DNA from: Meinhardsimonia xiamenensis
Lineage (GTDB): Bacteria; Pseudomonadota; Alphaproteobacteria; Rhodobacterales; Rhodobacteraceae
Length of the DNA stretch: 64,000 nucleotides
Assembly (NCBI RefSeq): GCF_900102905.1
Contig: NZ_FNFV01000001.1
Location: 193,501 to 257,500 of the forward strand
Reading direction: 5' to 3'
Part shown: positions 61,886 to 64,000 of the stretch, one piece after another
Layout of the letters: each line of letters opens with the position of its first letter
How positions within the stretch are numbered: position 1 is the first letter of the stretch
The notes under the pieces: generated by a model
The model's database searches: none
Seen by the model: the letters and a program-made list of their open reading frames with translations, nothing else
Told to the model about the DNA's origin: nothing
Program-made: the position numbers and the translations under genes

Positions 61886-61975
61886 TGGCGGAGGAGGTGG
61901 GATTCGAACCCACGGTGGGCGTCAACCCACGCCGGTTTTCAAGACCGGTGCAATCAACCGCTCTGCCACTCCTCC
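61886..61975 (-). tRNA. tRNA-Ser (anticodon TGA), integration site
   Basis: The reverse strand folds as a class II tRNA of 90 bases: acceptor GGAGGAG/CTCCTCC, anticodon stem CCGGT/ACCGG with loop CTTGAAA (anticodon TGA, reading UCA), a long variable arm and T-loop TTCGAAT. GCCA at the 3' end is encoded. Its last 14 bases are the att core of the element. Confidence 0.97.
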
Positions 61976-62143
61976 GGCGGCGCAGAGGTAGCGCGCCTCC
62001 GCTGCCCGTGGCAAGGCGCAGGGGGCCAGATCGATGTGTTTTTTGCGTGGCGGCAGCCGTCAACGCGCCCGCGCGGACGCAGCCCTGGCCCTGCCACGGA
62101 TGCCGGTTCGAAGGCGGTCAGCGTCCGGCGGGTCGCGGCCGCG

Positions 62144-64000
62144 TCAGTAGTCACGCTCGTAAAAGAGGCCCAGTCCGGTATCTCCTGTCGAGTCGAGTCG
62201 CCCGCGCACGGTGACCGAGGGCGAAACCGACAGCTCAAGGTCGATCGCGGTGCGCCCCGCGGCGTCGATCTCGACATCGGTGTACAGGTTCTCGCCAAGA
62301 TAGCGGCCAAGCCGCACTCGTGGCCCGCCGGTCTCCGAGGAGGTGACCTCGAGATCGTCGAGGCCGAAGAGCGCGCGAATGCGGTCAACCACGCCGGCAC
62401 CGCCGGCCCCCGAAAGCGTGGAGATCGCCGATGCCAGCTGTACCGCCTGCAGTGGCGAAAGGTTGGAGATGTCGCGGCCGAACGCGAGGCGGGCGAGAAT
62501 CTCGTCCTCCGGCAGCGGCGGGCTCGAGGAGATCGTGACCACCGGATCGGAAGCCGATCCTTCCACAAGAACCGCTGCCCGAAGCCCATCGGGGGTGGCT
62601 GTTGCCGCGCGCAGGCGCAGAAGCGGATCGAAGCTGCCTCGCAACGTCACCGTCGCCTCCTCCAGCTCGAGGCGGCGGCCGAGAAACTCCATGCGCCCGC
62701 GCAGAAGCTGCAGGCCGCCGGTGGGAATCACCTCGTCGACAGTGCCTCCGAGCCGGAGGCTGCCGCCAAACTCGGCATCGACGCCGCGCCCGCGCAGAAA
62801 CACCCGCGCCGGAGCGCTCACGAGAAGATCGAGCCCAAGCGTCCGGCCCGCGGCGGGTGCCGGGGGGGCGATTTCAAGAAGGCCCGCGCGCAGGAGCGTC
62901 TCGCGCACGCGGGCGGGCAGATTGCGGTGCCTCAGGCCGGGAAGCGGCGCAGCGCCGGTGGGAAGCCCCTCGCTGAGCCGCAGCTCGGCGGTGATGACAT
63001 CCACACGTCCGCCGAGCAGCGCGCGCGTGGCCAGCGGCCCGGTGAGCGTCAGCGCGGCATTTGCGGTCGCCTCCAGAAGCGGCGGCCGCCGGATCACGAG
63101 GCCGTCGAGCTGCAGGGTCAGTGCGGCATCATTGGGCGGCGCCAGTCCGATCCGGCCGGCGAGTCCGAAGCGGCCACCGCTGCGCGCCCGTCCCGAAGCC
63201 GCGAGCTCCGCGGCACCGTCTGCAATGCGCGCCTCGCCCGAGACGCCCGTCAGCGAGATTTGCAGTGCCGGCAGTGCCGCTCCGGCCTCCGAGAGGCGCA
63301 ACCTGCCCGAGAGCCCCTCCAGCGCGAGGGGACCGTCGAGCCGCAGGTCGAAATCCGCGCGCCCCGACAGAAGGCGCGGCGCAACGAGACGGTTGGCAAG
63401 CGCAAGGGGGGCGGTGCCGGTCATCGACAGCTCCGCGCCGGGAAGGGCAGGGCGGATGCTTCCCACCGCGCGCGCGGCAAGGCCGGCCGGGCCGTTGGCG
63501 GCGATGTCGATGCGCCAGCTCCCGTCATCGGAGGTGGCGCCGGCCCGGGCGGTGCCCGCGACGGTGAGCTCACCGGCAAGCCCCGGCGCAACAAGCCCCA
63601 TGTCGCGCAGCCGCGCTGACACGGCAAACGCGGCCGGAGCTGCTTCCGGCTCGGCCGCCACCGTGGCGGAAAGCTCGCGCGACTCGAGTTTCAGCGCCTC
63701 GAGCATGGCGAGGCCCTGCCGCGGGCCGCGCAGACGCGCCGACAGGCGCGCCGTGCCACGCAGCAGCGGATCAAGGAGCGGCTCGGCAAGGGCAAGATCC
63801 TGCGCTTCGCCGTCTATCGTGAGCGACCACGCCTTCGCGGTGAAATCGGCGCGGCCCTGCGCCTGGAGACGCGCTGTACCGCTCAGGCTGCGCCCGGCGA
63901 GGCCGGAATAGCCGGCAAGGGCCTGCACATCTGCGCGGGCGGTGCCCTCGAGAGCCGCAAGCGCGCCCGAGCGGACCGTTCCGGTACCCTCTGCGGCGAG
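62144..64000 (-). CDS. tamB: Translocation and assembly module protein TamB, C-terminal part
   Basis: TamB (DUF490) spans the periplasm and, with TamA, helps insert outer-membrane proteins and move lipids. About 618 C-terminal codons are visible and the frame is open to the window edge, so the start lies outside. The sequence is a long series of beta-rich repeats typical of TamB, and the last 200 residues form the conserved C-terminal domain (ATVTLRGSFDPLLRLRAA, LARLAFGRDISNLSPLQAVQLA, LGRYLGENLYTDVEID, and the final LGLFYERDY). It is transcribed leftward toward tRNA-Ser. tamA would be expected just outside the window. Confidence 0.93.
   Translation of the reverse strand, partial: LAAEGTGTVRSGALAALEGTARADVQALAGYSGLAGRSLSGTARLQAQGRADFTAKAWSLTIDGEAQDLALAEPLLDPLLRGTARLSARLRGPRQGLAMLEALKLESRELSATVAAEPEAAPAAFAVSARLRDMGLVAPGLAGELTVAGTARAGATSDDGSWRIDIAANGPAGLAARAVGSIRPALPGAELSMTGTAPLALANRLVAPRLLSGRADFDLRLDGPLALEGLSGRLRLSEAGAALPALQISLTGVSGEARIADGAAELAASGRARSGGRFGLAGRIGLAPPNDAALTLQLDGLVIRRPPLLEATANAALTLTGPLATRALLGGRVDVITAELRLSEGLPTGAAPLPGLRHRNLPARVRETLLRAGLLEIAPPAPAAGRTLGLDLLVSAPARVFLRGRGVDAEFGGSLRLGGTVDEVIPTGGLQLLRGRMEFLGRRLELEEATVTLRGSFDPLLRLRAATATPDGLRAAVLVEGSASDPVVTISSSPPLPEDEILARLAFGRDISNLSPLQAVQLASAISTLSGAGGAGVVDRIRALFGLDDLEVTSSETGGPRVRLGRYLGENLYTDVEIDAAGRTAIDLELSVSPSVTVRGRLDSTGDTGLGLFYERDY

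Larger units (their letters stand above)
55914..61899. mobile_element. Small integrative element at tRNA-Ser, phage-satellite-like
   Basis: The element is bounded by two copies of TGGCGGAGGAGGTG, one of which is the 3' end of tRNA-Ser. It holds an integrase, an AlpA-like regulator, a replication pair (primase and DUF3987 protein) and three small proteins. No structural, terminase, lysis or conjugation genes are present, and I see no toxin or defence cargo. Paired arm-type repeats lie inside both ends. It resembles P4-type satellites in gene content but is much smaller. Whether it is still mobile, or a remnant, cannot be decided from sequence. Confidence 0.8.

Noticed and set aside
61802-63619. 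605-codon forward open frame across tRNA-Ser and tamB
   Set aside because: It crosses the tRNA gene and lies antisense to a clear TamB sequence.

Overview
The window is GC-rich alphaproteobacterial chromosome, most probably from the order Rhodobacterales. The main reasons are the senC-regA / regB redox locus, the tsaE-amgK-murU-addB-addA-trxA run, a mitofilin-like COG4223 protein between hemD and hemY, a PAS protein resembling Rhodobacter DivL, and a CtrA-type binding site. It starts in mnmG-rsmG-parA-parB with a near-consensus parS site inside rsmG, so it probably lies close to the replication origin.

Layout. 1-3459: tRNA/rRNA modification and chromosome partitioning (mnmG, rsmG, parA, parB). 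3476-10410: hemW, rdgB and rph leftward; hrcA and grpE rightward; mutS leftward. 10521-16596: central metabolism (malic enzyme, sulfotransferase-like protein, argG, thioesterase, ilvA). 16604-18432: an Hpt protein divergent from a receiver-SpoIIE phosphatase. 18447-23683: Na/Pi-type transporter, PLP dehydratase, aldehyde dehydrogenase, alpha/beta hydrolase. 23728-27716: tRNA-Thr and the leftward hemD-mitofilin-hemY cluster. 27811-30764: tsaD, gpsA, an EVE protein and a small DUF1761 membrane protein. 30983-32891: DUF2853 and ahcY. 33007-36788: HD hydrolase and the Reg two-component locus. 36866-47398: DivL-like PAS protein, tsaE, amgK-murU, addB-addA, trxA. 47532-49103: hslV and a CaCA antiporter. 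49100-54174: a LysR regulator divergent from dabB-dabA, an inorganic-carbon uptake system. 54470-55672: a gene resembling bacterial archaeo-eukaryotic release factors behind a heat-shock-type promoter. 55914-61899: a roughly 6-kb mobile element at tRNA-Ser. 62144-end: the C-terminal part of tamB.

The mobile element is the main accessory feature. A 14-bp copy of the tRNA-Ser 3' end marks its far edge. It encodes a tyrosine integrase, an AlpA-type regulator, a zinc-finger/Toprim primase, a DUF3987 P-loop protein and three small proteins. The last five coding genes are joined by short overlaps. It has no capsid, tail, terminase, conjugation or obvious cargo gene. Both ends carry the same paired 11-bp repeats, which look like integrase arm sites. 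The segment before the tRNA holds palindromic sequence that resembles the cos-proximal DNA of P27-terminase phages. I read it as a very small phage-satellite-like or P4-like integrative element; the satellite part is inference.

A second genome-wide pattern is that, at several convergent gene pairs, the two stop codons sit mirrored inside one hairpin, as if a compact two-way 3' end were shared. Most other unannotated open frames are GC-driven shadows of the genes listed.
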